Source: CAZHOV01 sp964534315
GTDB taxonomy: Bacteria > Bacteroidota > Bacteroidia > Chitinophagales > Saprospiraceae
Direction of reading: 5' to 3'
Assembly (NCBI GenBank): GCA_964534315.1
Contig: CAZHOV010000028.1
Span: 1 to 41,397 of the forward strand
DNA length: 41,397 nt
Within the stretch, counting starts at the first letter, position 1, and every line of letters begins with the position of its first letter. Positions 8,392 through 16,225 of the stretch are shown here, in pieces. The translations under genes and the position numbers were made by a program. The notes below the pieces were generated by a model, which made no database searches, was not told the DNA's origin, and worked only from the letters and a program-made list of their open reading frames with translations.

Positions 8392-10140
8392 ATGATGAGA
8401 TTGATTTTCACCAACTTATTCGTTGCGCTAATTGCTTTTTTATTCTTAAACACCGCTTTTGCACAGGATAAGTCTTACACGATTTATATTGGCACGTTTG
8501 TCAATGCAAAAGTGTCTGACTTCGGAGGCTTGCAAAATTACGGATTTATTTATGCCAAAAACTTTGATGCCAGTCTTCAGAAAATTTATCTGGGGGGCTA
8601 CACCAGTGAGAAAATGGCCATCCCAACGCTTGAAAAGGTGAAGAAAAATGGATACGATGACGCTTATGTTACAAGAACGCCAACTCGCGGCGGAGAGCCT
8701 GTCGCGGTTGTTCAAATAGCTATGAAAAAGGCAGGAGCACCTATTGATTGGCAAAAATATGCATTAGGTACACCACACGTCATTCTTAAAAATGAACAAG
8801 TGAAAATCGTCACCGGGCCTTTTGCTACCCTCGAAGAAGCTAAACAATTGTTGCCTTCCATCAGAAAACGAGGTTTCTCTGATGCTTTCGTGAAAACTGT
8901 ACATAGCTCCGAATTGGTTCCGGTAGGCAGCTTTGAGATGGGGGGACAGCAAATTCCTGATGAACTGGCGATCTACGAGGGCGGATCTACTCCTGAAACC
9001 GATATTCCTGCAGGTTACGATTACCAGGAACAGAAAAAAGGAGATAACGGTAGGGCTTATATTCCTTCTTCCTATGATATTCTTCCAACTTCTGAAACTA
9101 CTAATTACAATGAGCGGGGCGGCAGAATCTCTGCAGAACCTTCTATAAGGGGTAAATTGAAAAGGGCCTCGGTAATTAATCTTCAAAAAGTATTAAAAGA
9201 AGAGAAAACCTACAGCAGCGGAATTGACGGTTACTACGGAAACGGAACCAAAAGAGGGTATGATCAAATCATGCAAAATAACTATCAAATCAATAAATAC
9301 AGGTTGCTAGCGGATGAGATGCCTCCTCAATTGCCAACAGTAAAGACCAATCAACTGGATGGTTATATCAGCGATCTTTGGAATAATCCCCGTTCTTCGG
9401 TAGCAGGATTAGAACGTTCAGGTACGCCAATATCCAAGGCCTACCTCGGTTATTATTATTTCGTTAGTGAAGGGCCAAGCCAGCGGGTGAATAATCTGAT
9501 GAATGCTGCTATCCGGGAGGCTTATAATAAGCTGCCAAAAAATAGCCGTCCTGCATTTGATTACAATTCAACCTATGCTTACAATAATTTACAGCAACTG
9601 ATAAAGCATTTATACCGAGTACATATGGACTCTAACCCGGAGCCCATTGTACCTTGTTGGCTATTTGAGCGGCACCCTCGCGAAGCGAGGAATGCGTTTG
9701 AGTCTGGTCAGTACTTCTCTGCTGCTAATTACAAACTAGAAGACTGTGATCCGCTAATGGATTGGGAGAGTGTCCGGCTGCTCAATGCTATCGTCTACGA
9801 TATTAATCCGCCGACTTCTTCTTCTGTGAATGAGCAGCGGGTATTAAGCGCCAAAGTGGCCAGAAACCGACTCTTTTTGAATCCACAACCAATCAGAGGG
9901 ACCGAGGTAACAACGCTGGATCAATGGAATAAGAAAATGCTTTCCGTGTTAAACGGCTGGAAAGCTAAGAGTCCTATGTATGAAAAATATGCCACTCCTA
10001 TGCGGGTAGCCTATCTACAAACTCAAGTGCTCCTGGAAGATTATTTTATCAATCAGGGATTTAAGCTTCAGGAGGCTCAGCCTATGGCGCTTTATGTCTT
10101 GAATACTCTGGTAGCGCCATTTATGGAGCCTTATCTTTAA
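8392..10140 (+). CDS. Secreted protein with two SPOR-like repeats and a peptidoglycan-binding-like segment
   Basis: A 582-residue protein. The ATG at 8392 (or the adjacent one at 8395) starts a clean Sec signal peptide MRLIFTNLFVALIAFLFLNT ending at AFAQD; an in-frame GTG at 8359 would put extra residues in front and is less likely. Two SPOR-like repeats follow: SYTIYIGTFVNAKVSDFGGL through the first NGYDDAYVTR, and QVKIVTGPFATLEEAKQLL through GFSDAFVKT. Such repeats bind denuded glycan strands of peptidoglycan. Around residues 265-300, VINLQKVLKEE then GIDGYYGNGTKRGYDQIM resembles the PG_binding_1 fold. The C-terminal 270 residues, rich in Tyr and Asn, match nothing I know. It stands alone, followed by a strong terminator. 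A cell-envelope role is probable; an enzymatic role is not visible. Confidence 0.85.
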   Translation: MMRLIFTNLFVALIAFLFLNTAFAQDKSYTIYIGTFVNAKVSDFGGLQNYGFIYAKNFDASLQKIYLGGYTSEKMAIPTLEKVKKNGYDDAYVTRTPTRGGEPVAVVQIAMKKAGAPIDWQKYALGTPHVILKNEQVKIVTGPFATLEEAKQLLPSIRKRGFSDAFVKTVHSSELVPVGSFEMGGQQIPDELAIYEGGSTPETDIPAGYDYQEQKKGDNGRAYIPSSYDILPTSETTNYNERGGRISAEPSIRGKLKRASVINLQKVLKEEKTYSSGIDGYYGNGTKRGYDQIMQNNYQINKYRLLADEMPPQLPTVKTNQLDGYISDLWNNPRSSVAGLERSGTPISKAYLGYYYFVSEGPSQRVNNLMNAAIREAYNKLPKNSRPAFDYNSTYAYNNLQQLIKHLYRVHMDSNPEPIVPCWLFERHPREARNAFESGQYFSAANYKLEDCDPLMDWESVRLLNAIVYDINPPTSSSVNEQRVLSAKVARNRLFLNPQPIRGTEVTTLDQWNKKMLSVLNGWKAKSPMYEKYATPMRVAYLQTQVLLEDYFINQGFKLQEAQPMALYVLNTLVAPFMEPYL

Positions 10141-10145
10141 GATAT

Positions 10146-10190
10146 AACAAAAAAAAAGCCGGCTTCACACGAAGCCGGCTTTTTTTTGTT
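10146..10190. terminator. Strong intrinsic terminator (bidirectional)
   Basis: Perfect stem AAGCCGGCTTC / GAAGCCGGCTT with loop ACAC, extended by an A-run on the left and a T-run on the right, so it works on both strands. It begins 6 bp after the stop of the SPOR-like gene. Confidence 0.93.
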
Positions 10191-10376
10191 ATAGCTTGCT
10201 GAAAACCATGGTAGGTGTCGGACCACCTCTTCCCGGGCAATCCTCTTTAACCCTGTTCATGGTTAAAGAGCTTCCTTCGACCAAAAATTAATAAATACCT
10301 TTCTGATCAGAGGGGCAGGCATATGCAGAAAAACCAGTCATGATTCAGAAAAGTTCAGATGAAGATAGGGAGTTGC
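10191..10376. other. Structured non-coding gap between two terminators; possible small RNA
   Basis: No convincing reading frame. It contains the perfect inverted repeat CTCTTTAACC / GGTTAAAGAG (10243-10270, 8-nt loop) and a small hairpin AGGTG-TCGGAC-CACCT around 10213-10228. Both neighbours end here (convergent genes), and each boundary is a terminator usable on either strand. A small RNA is possible but no good promoter was found. Confidence 0.35.
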
Positions 10377-10380
10377 TTTA

Positions 10381-10418
10381 AAAAAAAGGATGTAGGTTTC
10401 TGCCTACATCCTTTTTTT
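10381..10418. terminator. Intrinsic terminator of the DUF2911 gene (bidirectional)
   Basis: Stem GGATGTAGG / CCTACATCC with loop TTTCTG, flanked by A7 and T7 so that it reads as a terminator on either strand. It sits 12 bp beyond the stop of the minus-strand gene. Confidence 0.92.
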
Positions 10419-10429
10419 AAAAAAATAAA

Positions 10430-11317
10430 TTATTGAGTTTGCCACTTCTTCACCATCTTTTCTATGGTGCCTTTATAGTTACTATAGAAGCGATCTTTTG
10501 GATTAGCTTCGCCTAAAGACATTGCCTTTTGAGCAGTAGCAGTTGCACCAGCGTAATCTTCTTCAACTGCCTGAATTTTGGATTTTACCCATAGGTTATA
10601 CGGATACTCACCCATTTCCAGAGATTTGTTGATCATGATATTAGCGAATTTTATTCGCTTGTCGTCAAGATCAATAATCACATCAGCAGCTTGGGCGTAG
10701 ATACCCCATTTTTCTCCTTCTTCAGCGGCGGCAACAGCTTCATCAACTTCTTTTTGTACCTCGTCAACGGCGTTGGTAGATAAGAAAATAATCATACGCA
10801 GATCAGCCCAGGTCAGGAGAATATAACCTCTTTCAAGGCCCTGATCATTAATTGCATAAGTAAGTCTTTCGGTGCTTCCCTTAAATTTAGGAGCTACGTC
10901 GATACGCGCAACATCTTTGCTTTCATCATAATTGTATGCGCCCCACTGCTCCCAATCTTCATTCAAGATGACCGTCCACTTACCTTCTTCCTTAGGCATA
11001 ATAAATAAAGCGTACTTTCCGGCGGGAACTTCCGTCTTTGACCGGCCAAGCTTGACATCCGTACTAAATTCGATAGTTGTAGCCTCGTTAGCTCCGGCTC
11101 TCCATAGCTTACCGTAAGGTACTACATTACCCCATACCTGCCGTCCTCTAACGGCGGGAGAAGAGTAATTAATATCAATATTGGTGTAACCAATAGTATG
11201 GGAAACGCTTGCTTTGGGGCTCTTCTGCGGTAATTTCAAATCCTGAGCATTCACCAAAGAAATAGTGAAAAGAGCTGTAAATAAAAATAGTCCAAACTTA
11301 AAATTAAATAATTTCAT
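10430..11317 (-). CDS. DUF2911 domain secreted protein
   Basis: A 295-residue exported protein with signal peptide ending at LVNAQD. The next approximately 150 residues are the DUF2911 signature: SPKASVSHTIGYTNIDINYS, then GRQVWGNVVPYGKLWRAGAN and the strand PAGKYALFIMPKEEGKWTVI. The C-terminal approximately 100 residues are helical, with a TPR-like pattern (AAAEEGEKWGIYAQAADVII; NPKDRFYSNYKGTIEKMVKK). The family is common in Bacteroidota and periplasmic; its biochemical role is not established. It has its own TAnnTTTG promoter and terminator, so it is monocistronic. Confidence 0.9.
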   Translation of the reverse strand: MKLFNFKFGLFLFTALFTISLVNAQDLKLPQKSPKASVSHTIGYTNIDINYSSPAVRGRQVWGNVVPYGKLWRAGANEATTIEFSTDVKLGRSKTEVPAGKYALFIMPKEEGKWTVILNEDWEQWGAYNYDESKDVARIDVAPKFKGSTERLTYAINDQGLERGYILLTWADLRMIIFLSTNAVDEVQKEVDEAVAAAEEGEKWGIYAQAADVIIDLDDKRIKFANIMINKSLEMGEYPYNLWVKSKIQAVEEDYAGATATAQKAMSLGEANPKDRFYSNYKGTIEKMVKKWQTQ

Positions 11318-11728
11318 AATATTAGATTGATTTAGGAATAAGAGGGTTAGCTTTTGAGGGGCAAAAATACAAACTTGAGTCTAAAAGCCATAAAATCAGA
11401 CAGAAACCTCTAGTAATTGCCCCGAAGTTTAACCCAAGAAAAAAAATTTTGTTTAAAACGCAATAGTGCAAAATTTATATTTAATGATCTCTAATGCATA
11501 AAGAAGTGATGAAAACAGCTTAAAGTATAGGAAATCTCCTTTGGAAAAAGAATCTTCCTATATTATTGTTCAACTATTACACTCTGTTATTTGACTATTT
11601 GGAGAAAGGTTTCCTAAAATTCAAATTTTAACATTTAAAGGCTGACTTTTTGTAAGATCGAAACAATATTTGGCTTCTTTTACCTGTTAATAAGTTGAAT
11701 TTTCAAAATTATTTTCTCACCAAATGTA
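11318..11728. other. Divergent intergenic region, 411 bp
   Basis: AT-rich gap between divergent genes. Apart from the DUF2911 promoter it holds an inverted repeat TATAGGAA (11526-11533) / TTCCTATA (11555-11562) with a 21-nt loop. No tRNA or reading frame of note. A 7/8 -7-like AATATTTG lies near 11666 upstream of the small plus-strand gene. Confidence 0.4.
11362..11369 (-). promoter_or_regulatory. -7 box for the DUF2911 gene
   Basis: TATTTTTG on the minus strand, a full match to TAnnTTTG, about 45 bp upstream of the start codon. The -33 element is weak. Confidence 0.55.
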
Positions 11729-11971
11729 ATGTGCATGAAGCAAAGCTTTACACCTAATCGTCTTATTAAGTATTTGTACAAAGACATGACACCAACTGAA
11801 ACCCTGGCGATAATCGAACAATTATCGCAAAACCAGTTATTGAGAAGTGAATATGAACAGTTGGCAGAAGGGTATAAAGAACTTCCGAAAGTTACTTTTA
11901 GCCCTTCTTCTGAAACGATTCAGGGCATCTTGGCCTACAGCCAGGAAACAGCTGTTGAAATTCAACATTAA
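11729..11971 (+). CDS. Small anti-sigma-factor-like protein
   Basis: An 80-residue protein (78 if the ATG at 11735 is used) with no signal peptide or membrane helix. It reads TPNRLIKYLYKDMTPTETLA, then helices covering LRSEYEQLAEGYKELPKVTF and SPSSETIQGILAYSQ. I recognise this layout as a widespread small Bacteroidota protein resembling the cytosolic N-terminal part of anti-sigma factors, without zinc ligands. The second such protein in this window (24646-24891) follows an ECF sigma gene, whereas this one has no sigma gene beside it. It converges on the STAND NTPase gene, with a shared hairpin between. Coding status is likely; function is inferred. Confidence 0.68.
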   Translation: MCMKQSFTPNRLIKYLYKDMTPTETLAIIEQLSQNQLLRSEYEQLAEGYKELPKVTFSPSSETIQGILAYSQETAVEIQH

Positions 11972-11993
11972 ACTACCGCTACTACCGAAACAT

Positions 11994-12029
11994 ACTCCCC
12001 AACAAAGAGGAATTACTTTGTTGGGGAGT
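11994..12029. terminator. Hairpin at the convergent ends of the small protein and STAND genes
   Basis: Perfect 14-bp stem ACTCCCCAACAAAG / CTTTGTTGGGGAGT with an 8-nt loop. The stop codon of the minus-strand STAND gene (12013-12015) lies in the loop, so the last codons form one arm. The T-tract is weak on both sides, so termination may be partial. Confidence 0.65.
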
Positions 12030-14928
12030 TGTCATTTCTGGATTGTTCAACTAATTCCTCTAGCCTTACTGACCCGAGATAGTCCTTGTAGGACGCTTCT
12101 CTGTGCACCTCATCATGTAGCGGATAAGGAGTGGGCCGGGTGATAGCTATTTCAAGATTCTCATAAAACTTATCTGTATTGCCCATATCTCCTTCTATCA
12201 ATGCCAGGGTAGCATAAGTAAATCCATCAGATTCATCTAATTCCAACGACTTTCTGACATTTTCCTTAGCTGCTTCCAGGTGCCCTAATTTGCGCAGGCA
12301 GGCGGCCCGGTTGTTGTAAGCTATGGCATTTGCAGGGTTGAGCTCGACGACTTTGTTAAAATACCGGAGCGATTGCTCGTAATCCTCTGTATAATATAGA
12401 CAAGCTCCCAAGCCAAAGTAGGCTTCCTCATAATTTGGTGAAAGTTGTAGGGCGCTTTCAAAATCAGGAATACCCTTTTCATATTCTTTTATTTCATAAT
12501 GTACATATCCCCTATTCACTAATGCTTTGACATCATTGGGGAAAAGCCGCAGCGCTTCGGTAAAATCATCCAGCGCCAGATCAAAGTCAAAATTGTTCTG
12601 GTGTACCAGACCTCTGTTGTTATAAGCGTATTGATAGTTGGGATCCAATTCAAGCGCCCGATTGTAGTCGGCCAGGGCTTCTTTATTTTTGCCGAGACGA
12701 TAATAGATCACGCCCCGCCAATTGATGGCGTCAACATACTCCGAGTTTAATTTAATGGCTTTGTTAAAGGAGCTAATCGAATCTTCATATTGCCCCAGGT
12801 CTTTCTGAGCTAATCCAAGATTATAATAATTGGCAGGAGTATTAGGAGCCAACTCGATCGCTTGTTGATAATCCTTGATAGCCTCCCAGTATTTTCCGCG
12901 ATTGTAAAGCAATACACCTCTGGCAGACAAGGCTTTATCGTAATTTGGATTTGCTGTTATTGCGCTTGAATAAGCTTCAAAGGCCAAGTCTTCCTGGTTT
13001 AGATTCTCGTATATCGTTCCCATATTATAATGTGCGAAATAGTAGGCCGGGTCGTAATCGACGCACTTTTTAAATTCACCTAGCGCTTCTTCGTACTTAT
13101 TGAGCCGCAATAAACAAACCCCTTTCCAATTAATGGCATCCAGATAATAAGGCTTTACATCAATAGCCTTTTCAAATTCGGCTATAGCGGCTTCAAGACT
13201 TTCCGTTTCGATCTTTACCAATCCAAGGTTGTAAAAGGCATTGGCATATCGATCATCAACTTCAAGGGCTTTTTCATAGTCCTTTTGAGCAAGTTTATAA
13301 CGGCTGAGTTCTTTGTAGATAATTCCCCTGTTGTTGTAAATATCTGCATTATCAGGTTCAAATTTCAGGGCCTTGGAATACTCTTCGATGGCTAGGTCGA
13401 GGTTGTTTAATTCATGGTAAGTAATGCCAAGGTTGTAATACCCCATGTAATTGTTGGGATTCAATTCTACGGCTTTTTGATAATCAAGTAACGCTTTTTG
13501 ATAATCCCGATTATCCAAATAGATATTTCCTCTTCTAATGAAGGCATAAAAGTCAGATCCCCCGCTCTCGATCAGGTCATTTAATTCGGAAAGCTCCTTG
13601 TTATTATCTTTTCTTGAAGAAAATTGCTGTATGAGTTCTTCTTTATGTTGAAGTTCTTGTTCATAAGCAGCGAAGATTTTCTTTTTCTGGGTTTCGAGTC
13701 TTTTTTGTTTAGATATTAGAATAGGTCCGACGAGCGTATCATGGCTGATTTCGTAGGTAATAATGCCGGTCGTTGAGATCTCTGCCCGCAGCAATCGGCA
13801 GTCGACGAGGCGCTTCAGTAAGGCTGCGGAGATATCAAAATCCCGGTAGATTTGTTTTTCATACAAGCTTAGTCGCTGCTGGTCTTCACTAAAAATAAGA
13901 CCATCTTCAATAAGTTCTCTGGCTTTTTCTTGTTCTTCCTGGTTGCCGATTTGGGAGATCTGTATATCGTAATAATTTTCCAGGAGGTTTTCGAGGTTTC
14001 CAAGGTGGTCTTTTTCGATCTTCGTCAGGTTTTCATTGACGATTTGGCGCTCAATATACTCGCAAATGATCTGAAGCTGAAAGGATTCTATGGTACGTTT
14101 CCCTTCTTTTGACAGGAATCGGATGATTTTTTCAATGGCTTTTGAGGTGTAGGAAAATTTAGGTGAATAATAGGCACCCGTAGCTGCTGCGGGAAGCACG
14201 ATAGCTTCTCTGGCTGCTTCATTAGATAGCGGGGTTAATTCGTAACTAACCTGCAGGATATTCGGGAAAAAGTCTTTGAACCGGTAAAGCAAGCTGAGCC
14301 GATCCGACCGGATGGCCATCACTACTTTGATGGTCATAGGATCATAGAGTTTACTCATGTCTTCTCTGGAAACCTGCTCTTTATTTTGTTGAATAACAGC
14401 TCTAAGTTCCTGCCTGTATTGTTGAGGAAGTTGAATAAAAAGAAGTTCGGAAAGTTGTCTTCTAAATTCGAGTATTTGTTCTTCGGGATAAGAAAAGACT
14501 TCTTCAAATTGATCAAAGAAAAGGATATACCCGTCATTAGAAGGGTTTTCCAAATTAAGGCATTTGAAATAATACCATAGATTTTCTTCTTTTGAAGAGA
14601 ATTGACCGAGTATATTATTGAAATGGGTAGAGGGGAAAATTTTTTCGACGGTTGTTTGGATCAGTGATTTTTCGGAGGAGGCGTCAGGCAAATATCTTCC
14701 GTATCTTATATAAAACGGTTTGTAATTTTCCGATTCCTTAACTTTGGGTAAGATACCGGCATTGATCAGGGAGGTCTTGCCTAGTCCTGATTTTCCAAAA
14801 AGTACAACTAATTGCTCAAGACCAATAAGTTGGGTAAGTTGTTGGATATCACCTTTTCGTCCGAAAAAGATGTTGCGGTCTTCAAAAGAGAACGGCTTGG
14901 TACCTGGATATCGATATGATTTTTTCAT
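12013..14928 (-). CDS. STAND-type NTPase (nSTAND1-like) with C-terminal TPR array
   Basis: A 971-residue predicted signalling ATPase. PGTKPFSFEDRNIFFGRKGD near the N-terminus is the entry motif of the nSTAND1 group; Walker A is GKSGLGKTS (residues 45-53) and Walker B is ILFFDQFEEVF (about 135-145). A winged-helix-like part (about 340-420) ends in ISHDTLVGPIL, then a short coiled coil (QELQHKEELIQQF). From about residue 465 to 930 come about 14 TPR units of 34 residues (for example YYNLGITYHELNNLDLAIEE). STAND proteins use the C-terminal repeats to sense a ligand, then oligomerise through the NTPase. The ATG at 14928 is preferred over a TTG at 14931; it is 5 bp downstream of the SIR2-like gene, so the two are cotranscribed. 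No own effector domain is visible, so output probably passes through the neighbour. Confidence 0.88.
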   Translation of the reverse strand: MKKSYRYPGTKPFSFEDRNIFFGRKGDIQQLTQLIGLEQLVVLFGKSGLGKTSLINAGILPKVKESENYKPFYIRYGRYLPDASSEKSLIQTTVEKIFPSTHFNNILGQFSSKEENLWYYFKCLNLENPSNDGYILFFDQFEEVFSYPEEQILEFRRQLSELLFIQLPQQYRQELRAVIQQNKEQVSREDMSKLYDPMTIKVVMAIRSDRLSLLYRFKDFFPNILQVSYELTPLSNEAAREAIVLPAAATGAYYSPKFSYTSKAIEKIIRFLSKEGKRTIESFQLQIICEYIERQIVNENLTKIEKDHLGNLENLLENYYDIQISQIGNQEEQEKARELIEDGLIFSEDQQRLSLYEKQIYRDFDISAALLKRLVDCRLLRAEISTTGIITYEISHDTLVGPILISKQKRLETQKKKIFAAYEQELQHKEELIQQFSSRKDNNKELSELNDLIESGGSDFYAFIRRGNIYLDNRDYQKALLDYQKAVELNPNNYMGYYNLGITYHELNNLDLAIEEYSKALKFEPDNADIYNNRGIIYKELSRYKLAQKDYEKALEVDDRYANAFYNLGLVKIETESLEAAIAEFEKAIDVKPYYLDAINWKGVCLLRLNKYEEALGEFKKCVDYDPAYYFAHYNMGTIYENLNQEDLAFEAYSSAITANPNYDKALSARGVLLYNRGKYWEAIKDYQQAIELAPNTPANYYNLGLAQKDLGQYEDSISSFNKAIKLNSEYVDAINWRGVIYYRLGKNKEALADYNRALELDPNYQYAYNNRGLVHQNNFDFDLALDDFTEALRLFPNDVKALVNRGYVHYEIKEYEKGIPDFESALQLSPNYEEAYFGLGACLYYTEDYEQSLRYFNKVVELNPANAIAYNNRAACLRKLGHLEAAKENVRKSLELDESDGFTYATLALIEGDMGNTDKFYENLEIAITRPTPYPLHDEVHREASYKDYLGSVRLEELVEQSRNDNSPTK

Positions 14929-14933
14929 CAATA

Positions 14934-16010
14934 TTAGCTGACTTTTTCAGTTAAGATCAGGATACTTTTCCGGATGGATGCGATCTCTCCGGTCAATTCT
15001 CCCTTGGTTTTTATTCCGTCGATTAAAATTTGTTTGATATCATTCCACGATCCCTGGATCATGGCCACTTCATTGACATGTTCCGGCGCCTGGGATTCGG
15101 TATGGTCTTCGAGCGTTTTCAACGCCCGGTCGAAATCTCCTTTTATGACCAGTCGTCGGATAATATCCATTAATTGCTCTTTTTCAGAGGCTATTGGTAG
15201 GGTTTTTCCATCAACCGGCCGAAGCAAATGTTGACATTTTTGAAACAAATTCTCAATAAAATCATCGACACCTGTCTCTACAAAGTTGATTTTGAATTGC
15301 TTAGTATAGAACTGTTTTACAGTAGGGATGACTTCCGATTTCTTTATAAATGCGTTATTAATTTTCCCGCGATGGAGATTTAGCAACCGGAGGATAAGTT
15401 TCAAATACCACCGCTCATATTTAATACCCAAAAAGACAAAGTTTTTCGATTCCCGCAATCCTGCCCGGAGCGTATCCGGCAGTTTTGCTCCCCCAAATAC
15501 ACGTTCTATGTAATCGAAAAGATCTTCGTAAGTAAATACCAGGGATTCCTCATCTTCCATATTTCCCAATAAATTATAAAGCAGCGGACTGCTTCGAGAG
15601 GGAGGGTTTTTGATAGGAGCAGGAGTAATGCTCTTGTGGTAAAAGGCAAAGGTATGGTTGATATTTTTCTCCTCAAAAACAGTCTTCAGGTAAAGATCGG
15701 GCGAGAGGGATACAATTAGATGGAATGGGATCTGAGCAATTTTATAATAGATATCAGGGATTTTCTGATCTTCAAAAAACGTTTTGATCTCGTAATAGGT
15801 GTATTGTTTTTCAATCTCATCTTTGAATGAGAAAAACTCATCCTCACTAAAAAAGCCTAATTCATCGTATCCTCTTTTTTCAAGATATTGGTTAAGCACC
15901 TCCTGAAAACTCTCTTCCCGCTCATTGGTACAAAGTTCAGGACCAATGATCAGGGTGCATTTCTCCTCCTCAATTCGATCTACTAACAAATCCCAAAGCG
16001 GATTACTCAT
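14934..16010 (-). CDS. SIR2-like domain protein with C-terminal effector-associated-type domain
   Basis: A 358-residue soluble protein. Residues 15-255 follow the SIR2-like pattern of bacterial conflict proteins: TLIIGPELC (19-27) where G-A-G-x-S is usual; FHLIVSLSPDLYLKTVFEE (96-114) where T-x-N-x-D is usual; LLYNLLGNMEDEESLVFTYE (143-162) where an L-H-G motif is usual; then FLGIKYERWYLK (193-204) and VETGVDDFIENL (244-255). The catalytic Asn and His therefore appear replaced (by Ser/Pro and Leu). Residues 275-358 form a separate helical domain, DIIRRLVIKGDFDRALKTL through VAMIQGSWNDIKQILIDG and ending in SIRKSILILTEKV, which resembles effector-associated domains (EAD11-like) described by Aravind and colleagues. 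It is the first gene of the pair with the STAND-TPR NTPase, divergent from recA. Domain calls are by eye. Confidence 0.75.
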   Translation of the reverse strand: MSNPLWDLLVDRIEEEKCTLIIGPELCTNEREESFQEVLNQYLEKRGYDELGFFSEDEFFSFKDEIEKQYTYYEIKTFFEDQKIPDIYYKIAQIPFHLIVSLSPDLYLKTVFEEKNINHTFAFYHKSITPAPIKNPPSRSSPLLYNLLGNMEDEESLVFTYEDLFDYIERVFGGAKLPDTLRAGLRESKNFVFLGIKYERWYLKLILRLLNLHRGKINNAFIKKSEVIPTVKQFYTKQFKINFVETGVDDFIENLFQKCQHLLRPVDGKTLPIASEKEQLMDIIRRLVIKGDFDRALKTLEDHTESQAPEHVNEVAMIQGSWNDIKQILIDGIKTKGELTGEIASIRKSILILTEKVS

Positions 16011-16176
16011 ATTTTAAATTTTAAGACGAGCTAAAAAATCCAAGGAAAAAAATAAATATAAACTTTTGTAAGAAATTTTGTTACCTTTTTTATTTAAATG
16101 GTACTCTATTAATGAAGGGGGCATTTAATGATTAAACTTTTTTTGTGAAAATATTTTATTATTTCAACATTTTGTT

Positions 16177-16184
16177 TATTTTTG
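16177..16184 (+). promoter_or_regulatory. Candidate -7 box for recA
   Basis: TATTTTTG, a full match to TAnnTTTG, 41 bp upstream of the recA ATG. No -33 TTTG at the right distance, and the surrounding sequence is very AT-rich, so it could be chance. No SOS/LexA-type palindrome was recognised in the 215-bp gap. Confidence 0.35.
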
Positions 16185-16225
16185 TCTTGAAAAATAAACA
16201 TTCATCAAATTAAACAGCATACCAA

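Noticed and set aside
11318..11728. tRNA or small RNA gene in the 411-bp gap
   Set aside because: No cloverleaf, no T-loop consensus GTTCRANYC in proper context, and no terminator.
14934..16010. Reading the SIR2-like protein as a protein deacetylase (sirtuin)
   Set aside because: It lacks the zinc Cys tetrad and the catalytic His, and it is paired with a STAND NTPase, so a conflict-system SIR2-like domain fits better.
16011..16225. LexA/SOS box upstream of recA
   Set aside because: No convincing palindrome was found in the gap.
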